Below are positions 1 through 6,397 of a stretch of DNA of 8,481 bases, piece by piece. The notes under the pieces are model-generated. The model was not told the DNA's origin, did no database searches, and worked only from the letters and a program-made list of their open reading frames with translations. The position numbers and the translations under genes are program-made. The number at the start of each line of letters is the position of its first letter. The first letter of the stretch is position 1. The DNA lies in NCBI GenBank assembly GCA_002791035.1, contig PFWG01000025.1:1-8481 (forward strand), written 5' to 3'. This DNA comes from Candidatus Portnoybacteria bacterium CG_4_9_14_3_um_filter_43_11 (GTDB taxonomy: Bacteria > Patescibacteriota > Minisyncoccia > Portnoybacterales > UBA2143).

Positions 1-1460
1 ATCATCACATCAAAAACTTAATAGAAAAAGGGTGTTTAAATAAATTAGACTATCAGGCGCGAGCGATAGAAATTTCGGAGGGTAAAAGATCATCCGGCTT
101 GGTCAAGATTTCCCTTGTGGGCGTTATCGCCGCCGGCTCGCCGATTGAGGCGATTGAGTTTCCGGAGATAATGAAATTGTCTAAATCGGAATTGTCCAAA
201 TCTGGCCAACATTACGCCTTACGCGTCCAGGGCGACAGCATGCTCGGCGAAGGAATTTTTGACGGCGATATCGTTGTCATCCGAAAACAACAAACGGCGG
301 ATAACGGACAATTAGTTGTAGCGATTGTCGACGATAACGAAGCCACGCTTAAAAAACTGTTTAAAGAAAAAGGCCGATTCCGATTACAGCCAGCCAATCA
401 GATAATGCTCCCAATTTATCGAAAAGAAGTAGAAATCAGAGGAGTTGTGGTAAAAATTATCAGAAACCTGGAAGAAAAATTCTCTCAAAAAAACCTGTCC
501 GGCATAAACCCAGAAACACTGGAGTACAAAAAAAGAGTTCTTTTAGACAGAATTAGAAGCGTCAACCCGAATAGCCGCAATAAATATAAAAGAGTTGTCG
601 AAACGCCGATAAGATACGCCGGCGGCAAGAGTTTGGCGGTCGGACATATTGTCGAGCTCGTTCCTAATCGGATAAAAAGATTGGTCTCGCCGTTTTTTGG
701 CGGCGGCTCGGTTGAAATCGCTTGTAATAAATATCTAGGATTAGAGGTTATCGGGTTTGATATTTTTGATATTCTTATCAATTACTGGAAACTTCAAATT
801 AAAAATCCAAAAAAACTATTTAAAAAACTTACCCAACTAAAACCCAATAAGCAAACTTACCAAGCAGTAAAAAAAAGATTAAAAGCGCGCTGGGAAAATC
901 GGCTCAGATTGTCTCCAACTGATTTGGCCGCTTATTATTACTTCAACCATAATCTCTCTTATGGGCCGGGATTTCTGGGTTGGCCATCCAGCGTCTATTT
1001 AAATAAAGACAGATACAGAACAATGCTCGAAAGAGTCAAAAACTTTTCCGTTAAAAAAATGGCGGTCGAGCGCGCCAGTTTTGAGGAAGTTTTTAAAAAA
1101 TACCCGAACGACTTTTTCTACTGCGACCCGCCATATTTATTGGGAAAAGACAGCAAAATGTTTAAAGGAATTTATCCGATGAGAAATATTCCAATTCATC
1201 ACAACGGCTTTAAGCACGAGAAACTGAGAGAATTATTAAAAAATCACACAGGCGGCTTTATCCTTTCGTACAATAATTGTCAAACTATCAGAGATTGGTA
1301 CGACGGATATGACCAATTTTTCCCCGAATGGCAATACACAATGGGACAGGGAGAAATAAGAATAGGAGCAAATAGAAAGAATGGGAACGCCAACCATATC
1401 AAAAAATCGCACGAGATATTGATTTTTTGTCCGCCGCGGGGAAAATCTATCTCAACTTAA
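1..1460 (+). CDS. LexA-type repressor fused to D12-class adenine-N6 DNA methyltransferase (5' partial)
   Basis: The reading frame is open from base 3, so the gene starts outside the window; the TTG at 99 is internal. The first residues (HHIKNLIEKGCLNK) are the end of a LexA winged helix and match VHKHIENLKSKGYLNK in the gene at 2410. An S24/LexA protease domain follows (about 99-480): a cleavage-type Ala-Gly bond in IAAGSPI, catalytic Ser in QGDSM (codon 237-239) and catalytic Lys in ATLKKL. After a linker of about 40 residues comes an alpha-class (D12, Dam/DpnM-like) methyltransferase with TPIRYAGGKS (motif X region), PFFGGGSVE (motif I), a recognition region, and CDPPY (motif IV, DPPY codons 1125-1136). 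It should transfer a methyl group from S-adenosylmethionine to adenine in a short DNA site. The target is unknown. The 3' end overlaps the convergent nuclease gene by 14 bp. The domain calls are secure. Function as a self-cleaving repressor-methylase is inferred. Confidence 0.92.
   Translation, partial: HHIKNLIEKGCLNKLDYQARAIEISEGKRSSGLVKISLVGVIAAGSPIEAIEFPEIMKLSKSELSKSGQHYALRVQGDSMLGEGIFDGDIVVIRKQQTADNGQLVVAIVDDNEATLKKLFKEKGRFRLQPANQIMLPIYRKEVEIRGVVVKIIRNLEEKFSQKNLSGINPETLEYKKRVLLDRIRSVNPNSRNKYKRVVETPIRYAGGKSLAVGHIVELVPNRIKRLVSPFFGGGSVEIACNKYLGLEVIGFDIFDILINYWKLQIKNPKKLFKKLTQLKPNKQTYQAVKKRLKARWENRLRLSPTDLAAYYYFNHNLSYGPGFLGWPSSVYLNKDRYRTMLERVKNFSVKKMAVERASFEEVFKKYPNDFFYCDPPYLLGKDSKMFKGIYPMRNIPIHHNGFKHEKLRELLKNHTGGFILSYNNCQTIRDWYDGYDQFFPEWQYTMGQGEIRIGANRKNGNANHIKKSHEILIFCPPRGKSIST
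129..160 (+). repeat. DNA block shared with the second LexA-methylase gene (copy 1a)
   Basis: These 32 bases are identical to 2662-2693. They encode the peptide around the LexA Ala-Gly cleavage site in both fusion genes. Identity at synonymous positions points to recent duplication or gene conversion. Confidence 0.85.
222..269 (+). repeat. DNA block shared with the second LexA-methylase gene (copy 1b)
   Basis: These 48 bases match 2755-2802 with a single difference (gac versus gat, both Asp). The block encodes RVQGDSMLGEGIFDGD, which includes the catalytic serine of the LexA protease domain. Confidence 0.85.
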
Positions 1461-2241
1461 ATCTTTTTGTAGCTTTGCCGTAAGAAAATATTTCTTCCGA
1501 ATTCCGTTTCTTGAAAGCAATTTTACTTTTTAATAACAAAAGAGTTTTTACTTTATCCATCCAAAATTTAATCTGCCGATAATGGACTTTACTATCATTT
1601 CGCATTTCAATTTCGCCAATCGTAATACCGGAGTCCAATAATTTTAAAATTACTTTCTGGTCGTCCATTTGGTCATCTTGACTAGTTTTTGAGTTCTCCA
1701 AACTAATCGACTCGTCAATGGTTTTTATCACTTCTCCGGCGTCAAAAACATGAAAAGCCAAATCTTCTTTGATAGTGAAATAATCTACTTCACTGCTATG
1801 GAAAATGGCTTCTTGGAGAAAAATAATCTTGTTGTTATGTAAAAAACAAGAATCGGAAGCGCCGGATAAAAAATCTCTAAGATTTCTCATCGGCTCCTGT
1901 AGTTTTAGTTTAAACTTGTTCTTATCGCGAAGATAATCTCCGCGTTTTCCGGGAAAGGCGTCAATGCAATTAATAAAAAACTTTGCGCCCAAAAAACCGA
2001 TACTTTCCTCAAATCTTTTTCTGCTATAAAGAAATATCTGCCATTTTTTCTCCCCGCTTTTAACCGAATGGATATTGTTTTGGGCATCTATTACGTCTTT
2101 TTTCCCCGAGCCAAGATAGACCTGTCCGCCAATGAGTCGGGCGAATTCTTTTTCCGCCTCATGTCCGGCGAGTTTTACTCTTCGGGCCGCTTCGGTCGTC
2201 ATTGCCCGCCGTTTTCTGGTTGAATTGACATTTTTTACCAT
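1447..2241 (-). CDS. Probable restriction endonuclease of module 1 (PD-(D/E)XK-like, D...SVK variant)
   Basis: The 264-residue protein is not assigned to a named family. An N-terminal segment (residues 24-70) reads like the core of a PD-(D/E)XK nuclease: an acidic helix (GHEAEKEFARLIGG), then GSGKKDVID with Asp49, then HSVKSG with Ser59-Val-Lys61. The usual Glu/Asp of the (D/E)XK triplet would be Ser here; such variants occur in some type II restriction enzymes. The C-terminal third (from about 185) is charged, with an acidic DDQMDDQK stretch and a basic tail. The gene is tail-to-tail with the fused methyltransferase and overlaps it by 14 bp, the usual sign of a cognate pair, so cleavage of the site protected by that methylase is inferred. 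The ATG at 2241 lacks a clear Shine-Dalgarno; the ATG for Met14 (2202) is an alternative. If it is not a nuclease, it is an unrecognised partner of the methylase. Confidence 0.7.
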   Translation of the reverse strand: MVKNVNSTRKRRAMTTEAARRVKLAGHEAEKEFARLIGGQVYLGSGKKDVIDAQNNIHSVKSGEKKWQIFLYSRKRFEESIGFLGAKFFINCIDAFPGKRGDYLRDKNKFKLKLQEPMRNLRDFLSGASDSCFLHNNKIIFLQEAIFHSSEVDYFTIKEDLAFHVFDAGEVIKTIDESISLENSKTSQDDQMDDQKVILKLLDSGITIGEIEMRNDSKVHYRQIKFWMDKVKTLLLLKSKIAFKKRNSEEIFSYGKATKRFKLR

Positions 2242-2249
2242 ACTTTTTC

Positions 2250-2278
2250 AGTTTAATGCCTAAAATAGAATATGGCAA
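2250..2278 (-). promoter_or_regulatory. Weak candidate promoter for the module 1 nuclease
   Basis: On the minus strand TTGCCA (2278-2273) lies 17 bp before TAAACT (2255-2250), matching the sigma70-type consensus at 5 of 6 and 4 of 6 positions. The start of transcription would fall only a few bases before the ATG at 2241, giving a nearly leaderless mRNA. The region is AT-rich, so a chance match is possible. Confidence 0.3.
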
Positions 2279-2279
2279 T

Positions 2280-2308
2280 AAAAAACAGGTGTCGAGACAC
2301 CCGATTTT
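2280..2308. terminator. Perfect dyad with T-tracts on both sides: bidirectional terminator or operator
   Basis: GGTGTCGAGACACC (2288-2301) is a perfect inverted repeat. It is followed by CGATTTTT on the plus strand and by TGTTTTTTATT on the minus strand, so it could form a short intrinsic terminator in either direction. It lies between two divergently read genes rather than at a gene end, 46 bp upstream of the nuclease ATG. A protein-binding operator is therefore an equal alternative. The stem is short (5-6 bp). Confidence 0.5.
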
Positions 2309-2349
2309 TAAACTTATCTACATCTCCGTTATTTTCGCTTTTCTTTCGC

Positions 2350-2369
2350 TATGGTATAATTTTATCATA
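2350..2369 (+). promoter_or_regulatory. Extended -10 promoter covered by an imperfect 20-bp dyad (candidate LexA-type operator)
   Basis: TGGTATAAT at 2352-2360 is a perfect extended -10 element (TGnTATAAT) for the gene starting at 2410. No good -35 is visible, as is common for extended -10 promoters. The same bases form the inverted repeat TATGGTATAATTTTATCATA, with 8 of 10 base pairs symmetric. A repressor dimer bound here would block the promoter. The downstream gene itself encodes a LexA-type DNA-binding head, so autorepression is a natural inference. The promoter is well supported. The operator is tentative, because AT-rich DNA yields such dyads by chance. Confidence 0.55.
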
Positions 2370-2409
2370 AGGGTAAATTAAATCAAATACATAAATATGA
2401 ATAAGTATC

Positions 2410-4263
2410 ATGTTAACTAAAAGACAAAAACAAATCTTGGACTATATTAAAAAATTTATTGAAGTAAACGATTACGCGCCAACGATTGATGAAATAAAAA
2501 GACGCTTTCGCCTTTCCTCTCCAGCGACTGTTCATAAACATATCGAGAATTTAAAAAGCAAAGGTTATTTAAATAAAATAGAAAATCAACCGAGGTCAAT
2601 CCAATTGAATAGCGAAGAAGAATTATCAAACTTAGTTCGGATTCCTCTACTTGGCACTATTGCCGCCGGCTCGCCGATTGAGGCGATTGAGTTCCCAGAA
2701 ACAATCAATGTTCCAAAATCTCAATTATCTAAATCGGGCGAACATTTTGCTTTGCGCGTCCAGGGCGACAGCATGCTCGGCGAAGGAATTTTTGATGGCG
2801 ATACAGTGATTGTCAGAAAACAACCAGACGCCGAAAATGGAGAAACGATTGTCGCTTTATTAAAGAATAATGAAGTGACTTTAAAAAAAATCTACAAAGA
2901 AAAAAACCGATTTCGGCTTCAGCCAGCCAATCCCAATTTCAAACCGATATTTGTTAAAGAATTAGTTATTCAGGGAAAAGTCATCAGCGTCATTAGAAAT
3001 TACGAAAAAACAGTCGAAACAGCCATAAAAAATAATAATGAATTCAACGCCGCGACAATAAACTACATTAAAGAAACTGATATCAATTACCGAAAATCAT
3101 TGGGACAATATTTTACGCCTCAGTCCGTAATAAAAGCGCTTCTCGAAAAACTGCCTCAAACGATAGAAAATCCCAAAATTTTAGACCCAGCTTGCGGCAC
3201 CGGCGAATTTTTAATCGCGGCCAAAAAATATTTCAAAAATCCGGAATTGTATGGTTGGGATATTGACAAAAAGTTAGTTGATATTTCCAGTCGTTTGGTT
3301 CCAAAAGCAAGCGTCAATAAAACCGACTCCCTTTTAAATGAAGATTATGGCCAATATGATTTTGTTATCGGCAACCCGCCCTACTACGAATTCAAAGCGT
3401 CAGAGGAAATTAGAAAAAAATTTGGCAGTATTATGAATGGCCGAGTGAATATTTTTGGCCTATTTGTTTATCAGGGACTCAACTGGTTAAAAGACGGCGG
3501 CTATCTCGCCTATGTCATTCCACCATCAATGAATAATGGCGCCTATTTCCATAAATTAAGAAATTATATCGTCCATAACGCCAATATTGAATATTTGCGC
3601 ATTCTCCGAGACCCGAAAATTTTTCATGGCGCTTTGCAATCAACAATGCTTCTTGTTCTTAAAAAAGGCAAAAATAAAGGCGACTATCTGTTCAAAAAAA
3701 ACGGCATTTTAATATTTAGCGAGGGCGCTAAATACCTACAAAGAATATTTAAGGATAAAATAACTCTGCGCGATTTAAATTATCAGGTAAAAACCGGCCG
3801 TCTAATTTGGAATGAGAATAGGACTCGTCTAACAAATAATCCCAAAGAGGGCATTCCATTAATCTGGGCTCATAATATAACAGGAAAAGGTCTAGAATTT
3901 CCGATAATCAACAACAGCAAGCCGCAGTATGTAAAAAGGAAAGATTTTGACATTGGGCCGGCGATTGTCGTCAATCGAATTACCGGCGCGGTCAAAGAAT
4001 CAAAATTGAAAGCGGCCTTTATTCCATCGGGTATGAAATTTATCGCGGAAAATCATGTTAATGTAATTTTTCCGCCAGCCAAACAAGGGCAAACAAAAAT
4101 AGATCTGGGAAATAATTTGCCAAAAAAAAATCTGCCTATCAAAAATATTATTAAACAGCTCTCTTCGCTCCGAGGAATAAAAGCTATTAAAAACATTACC
4201 GGCAACACTCAGATTTCAAAGAATGAATTGGAAAAATTATTCCCAATCTCTCTTAACTATTAA
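2410..4263 (+). CDS. Full-length LexA-type repressor fused to gamma-class adenine-N6 DNA methyltransferase
   Basis: The 617-residue protein combines two complete proteins. Residues 1-65 form a LexA winged helix (LTKRQKQILDYI at the start, recognition region SPATVHKHIENL). Residues 78-198 form the S24/LexA self-cleavage domain: Ala86-Gly87 in TIAAGSPI, Ser121 in QGDSM and Lys159 in VTLKKI, at the spacing of E. coli LexA (202 aa). From about 225 follows a TaqI/Eco57I-like methyltransferase: GQYFTP (232-237), DPACGTGEF (259-267) for S-adenosylmethionine, NPPY (322-325) for the target adenine, then a target-recognition region to the end. It should methylate adenine in an unknown site. The ATG at 2410 is the only sensible start because an in-frame stop lies at 2398; no strong Shine-Dalgarno is seen. 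The 3' end overlaps the convergent nuclease by 11 bp. Autorepression and RecA-triggered cleavage are inferred from the LexA residues. Confidence 0.94.
   Translation: MLTKRQKQILDYIKKFIEVNDYAPTIDEIKRRFRLSSPATVHKHIENLKSKGYLNKIENQPRSIQLNSEEELSNLVRIPLLGTIAAGSPIEAIEFPETINVPKSQLSKSGEHFALRVQGDSMLGEGIFDGDTVIVRKQPDAENGETIVALLKNNEVTLKKIYKEKNRFRLQPANPNFKPIFVKELVIQGKVISVIRNYEKTVETAIKNNNEFNAATINYIKETDINYRKSLGQYFTPQSVIKALLEKLPQTIENPKILDPACGTGEFLIAAKKYFKNPELYGWDIDKKLVDISSRLVPKASVNKTDSLLNEDYGQYDFVIGNPPYYEFKASEEIRKKFGSIMNGRVNIFGLFVYQGLNWLKDGGYLAYVIPPSMNNGAYFHKLRNYIVHNANIEYLRILRDPKIFHGALQSTMLLVLKKGKNKGDYLFKKNGILIFSEGAKYLQRIFKDKITLRDLNYQVKTGRLIWNENRTRLTNNPKEGIPLIWAHNITGKGLEFPIINNSKPQYVKRKDFDIGPAIVVNRITGAVKESKLKAAFIPSGMKFIAENHVNVIFPPAKQGQTKIDLGNNLPKKNLPIKNIIKQLSSLRGIKAIKNITGNTQISKNELEKLFPISLNY
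2662..2693 (+). repeat. DNA block shared with the first LexA-methylase gene (copy 2a)
   Basis: Identical over 32 bases to 129-160. It covers the cleavage-site segment of the LexA protease domain. Confidence 0.85.
2755..2802 (+). repeat. DNA block shared with the first LexA-methylase gene (copy 2b)
   Basis: Matches 222-269 at 47 of 48 bases. It covers the segment with the catalytic serine of the LexA protease domain. Confidence 0.85.
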
Positions 4264-5206
4264 CAGTCAAGTCAAAGATATTTAAACAAGGCGTTTTAAT
4301 TCCTTGGGCGATATTTTTCCAATGTAGAACTACCTGCAGCAATGGCTTAGAAATATTATCTTTAATGCCCGCTATCTTGCAATGAGTTAACCCCTTTGGA
4401 AAAATAATCTCAAATTTAGGATATTTACCAATTATCCTATTTATTCTTTTGCCGGCATTCTCTTTTTTAATAATCACTTTGCCCTTGCGGCAATTAGTAT
4501 AATAGATGTAAAGATTTTGGACTTCCCTAAAGAGGTCCTTTTTCTTTATTAAATCAGTCAGTGCTTCTTTTGTATGAATTCCTAAGGTAATTAAAACAAA
4601 AAATCTTTTAATCATTTCTCTGTCTTGCTTTTGAACGCTTAAGTATTTAAAATAGTCCAATTTTTCTTTTCTATCTCTGTTATGGATATTTTTAAGGATA
4701 TCTTTGGATTTTCTATTCCTTTTCAAGCCCCTCAAATATCTTGCTTTTTCTTCTCTTTGTGTAGTTGAATTGCCAATTTTTAAAATCCTTTGAGGATATC
4801 GGTTAAACTTATTCAGGGACGCCTTAACCCATTTGTTATGATTTTTTTCTTCGCGCCAAGTGCTCCAACTTTTTATTTTGCCGATAAAAAGATGATTTTC
4901 CGTAAGAGCGTCTTGGCTAATATTCGCTTTGGTGCCAACGCCCAATTTCGTCTCGCTCATTTTAACTTCAATAAAAATTCCTTTGCTGTTAGAAATAATC
5001 AGTATATCGCCTGTATTGTCGTAACGATTGCCTAAGTGCTTAACCGACGAGATATTTGGAAAATCTCTATTGATTTGTTTCGCTATTTGAACAGCGTGAT
5101 TAAACCAACGATTTTTTTTGTCGTTAGATGTAAGGGGCTCGGAATTCAAAATTTTCACAATAATCTTTTCGGTATCCTCAATTAATTGCCTTTCGTATTT
5201 TCCCAT
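4253..5206 (-). CDS. Probable restriction endonuclease of module 2 (PD-(D/E)XK)
   Basis: About 317 residues from the preferred ATG at 5206 (MGKYERQLIED). A TTG at 5224 would add six residues but lies in the T-tract of the upstream terminator. The catalytic signature is clear: Asp67 in NTGDILII, then GIFIEVKMS with Glu80-Val-Lys82, the D...EXK metal site of PD-(D/E)XK nucleases. Next is GTKANISQDALTENHLF, possibly DNA-contacting. The middle (about 130-190) is very rich in Lys/Arg. The C-terminus (THCKIAGIKDNIS, LLQVVLHWKNIAQG) forms a second conserved-looking block. I do not recognise the specificity. The gene converges on the LexA-methylase with an 11-bp overlap, so it is inferred to be the cognate restriction enzyme. 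Codons are strongly AT-biased compared with the pilin genes to the right. No promoter fits between the upstream terminator and the ATG. Confidence 0.83.
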   Translation of the reverse strand: MGKYERQLIEDTEKIIVKILNSEPLTSNDKKNRWFNHAVQIAKQINRDFPNISSVKHLGNRYDNTGDILIISNSKGIFIEVKMSETKLGVGTKANISQDALTENHLFIGKIKSWSTWREEKNHNKWVKASLNKFNRYPQRILKIGNSTTQREEKARYLRGLKRNRKSKDILKNIHNRDRKEKLDYFKYLSVQKQDREMIKRFFVLITLGIHTKEALTDLIKKKDLFREVQNLYIYYTNCRKGKVIIKKENAGKRINRIIGKYPKFEIIFPKGLTHCKIAGIKDNISKPLLQVVLHWKNIAQGIKTPCLNIFDLTVNS

Positions 5207-5216
5207 AATCTCTAAA

Positions 5217-5246
5217 ATTAACAAAAGGCGACATTGAATGTCGCCT
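5217..5246 (-). terminator. Intrinsic terminator of the pilin/HtrA-like cluster
   Basis: A perfect 9-bp stem (AGGCGACAT, 5226-5234, with ATGTCGCCT, 5238-5246) with a 3-base loop is followed on the minus strand by TTTTGTTAATTTT. It lies directly after the stop of the HtrA-like gene (5249) and ends 11 bp before the preferred start of the nuclease gene. Confidence 0.88.
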
Positions 5247-5248
5247 CT

Positions 5249-5986
5249 TTAGCCCTCCAGGAATTTTTTGATGGCGTCGCTCGGAACGGTTTTTTTAAAG
5301 CCGGCGTTGTCAATGAGGTTTAGGCCGAGCGCCTCGCCCTTGATATTGATTAGCGGCCCGCCGTTGGCTAAAAGGTCGCTTTCGTCCAGATTCACTTCCA
5401 GCGCTTCTTCTCCAAGCCCGCGAACAATGCCTAGATTGACAAATTTACCCAGTTCTTTGTTGTTTAACCGCGCGCCGACTAAAACAACTCTTCCGCCCAG
5501 TCGGATTTGACTGATATCGGCAAAAGAAACCACTGGCAGATTGTTTTCTTCAATTTTAAGCAATACCAAGCCGCTGGCGGCGTCGGTTCTGACAATTTGG
5601 GCCGTCAGCGAATGGCTGTTGCGATAAACCAGATGCGAGGTCGCTTTGGCGGAAAGGTTGTCGGCGGCGGTAATAATCAAGCCGTCGGCGGTAACAATAA
5701 AGCCGGTCCCTTGGCCGATAAGTTTATTGCCACTAAACGACTGAATAAAAACCAGACAAGGAGCGATTCGGTCAATGGCGTCTTCCAGAGCGGTATTCTC
5801 GGTAATAATAATTCTCTCGGTCGGATTGATGATGGTCGTGCCATCGCCGATTTGACGGATAAATCCGATTTTTGATAAAAGCGGAATGGACGCCAATCGA
5901 GGCAAAACAAAATTATCAGCCAGGACTCCGCCCAGTCCGCCAAGAAAAAAAATAATAAGCAAATTCAAAACTTTTTTCTTATCCAT
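5249..5986 (-). CDS. Membrane-anchored HtrA/trypsin-like protein with degenerate catalytic triad
   Basis: 245 residues. An N-terminal hydrophobic segment (about 6-24, after MDKKK) would anchor it in the membrane with the rest outside. Residues 65-243 follow the HtrA/DegP (S1C) protease fold: GQGTGFIVTADGLIITAADNL, SGLVLLKI, VNLGIVRGL, DLLANGGPLINIKGEALGLN. Each catalytic position appears changed. Where HtrA has TNNHVV this has TAADNL (His to Asp109). Where HtrA has TDLAVLKI this has SGLVLLKI (Asp to Gly139). Where HtrA has GNSGGPL this has LANGGPL (Ser to Asn208). It is therefore probably a pseudoprotease with a binding or scaffold role. No PDZ domain follows. It is the last gene of a minus-strand cluster, 31 bp after the PilX-like gene, which suggests a link to pilus function at the envelope. 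The fold call is firm. The role is unknown. Confidence 0.85.
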   Translation of the reverse strand: MDKKKVLNLLIIFFLGGLGGVLADNFVLPRLASIPLLSKIGFIRQIGDGTTIINPTERIIITENTALEDAIDRIAPCLVFIQSFSGNKLIGQGTGFIVTADGLIITAADNLSAKATSHLVYRNSHSLTAQIVRTDAASGLVLLKIEENNLPVVSFADISQIRLGGRVVLVGARLNNKELGKFVNLGIVRGLGEEALEVNLDESDLLANGGPLINIKGEALGLNLIDNAGFKKTVPSDAIKKFLEG

Positions 5987-6017
5987 TGATATATTTACAG
6001 CGCTTTGCCAACCGCCA

Positions 6018-6389
6018 TTACCAATTTAGTTCAACTTTGCGGTTAGTGCCGAGATATTGCCCGGCTGAAACCATCGTGGTTGAACTGACTGCGTAATCAT
6101 AAACGGTAGTATATTTGGCTCGGCTGTCAAAATCAAGGGAAATATCAGTATAAGGACAGCTGACGGCGTCGTTTTGGCGGATTTCGTACAGACATCTTTC
6201 CGCTCCGGCGTCAGCGGCATAAAAGGCGACCACTGATTCGCCTGATTGGACCGACGACTTAATCTGCTGGAAAATTAAAACGCTGACGCCCAGGCCGATA
6301 ACCAGCAAAACATTCAAAACCATCACGGTTAAAAGTATGGTGACCGCGCCTTTCTGAACCAATATTTTTCTGTTCCGGTTTTTCATCAT
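6018..6389 (-). CDS. PilX-like minor type IV pilin/pseudopilin
   Basis: 123 residues. A short basic leader (MMKNRNRKILVQKG) precedes a long hydrophobic helix (AVTILLTVMVLNVLLVIGLG) and the segment FYAADAGAERCLYEIRQ, which resembles the PilX N-terminal domain (aYyaAdAGaeraLye). A prepilin-peptidase cut after QKG is plausible, but mature position 5 is Leu rather than the usual Glu. Two cysteines (in ERCLYE and SCPYTD) could form a disulfide. The short C-terminal domain is beta-rich in appearance. The start is ambiguous between two adjacent ATG codons (6389, 6386). The gene begins 8 bp after the PilW/PulJ-like gene, so the two are almost certainly co-transcribed. PilX-type pilins sit at the pilus tip or prime assembly in known systems; that role is inferred here. 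Confidence 0.8.
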   Translation of the reverse strand: MMKNRNRKILVQKGAVTILLTVMVLNVLLVIGLGVSVLIFQQIKSSVQSGESVVAFYAADAGAERCLYEIRQNDAVSCPYTDISLDFDSRAKYTTVYDYAVSSTTMVSAGQYLGTNRKVELNW

Positions 6390-6397
6390 TTTAAATT

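Noticed and set aside
99..101. TTG as the start of the first LexA-methylase
   Set aside because: The frame is open upstream to base 3 and encodes the end of a LexA winged helix that matches the paralogue at 2410.
485..781. Minus-strand 98-codon ORF
   Set aside because: It is antisense to the methyltransferase linker and motif I region, which has clear family motifs.
2397..2399. ATG just upstream of the second LexA-methylase
   Set aside because: It is out of frame with the gene and opens no meaningful reading frame.
5507..5875. Plus-strand 122-codon ORF
   Set aside because: It lies antisense inside the HtrA-like gene, is Asn/Gly-rich without recognisable motifs, and is best read as a shadow frame.
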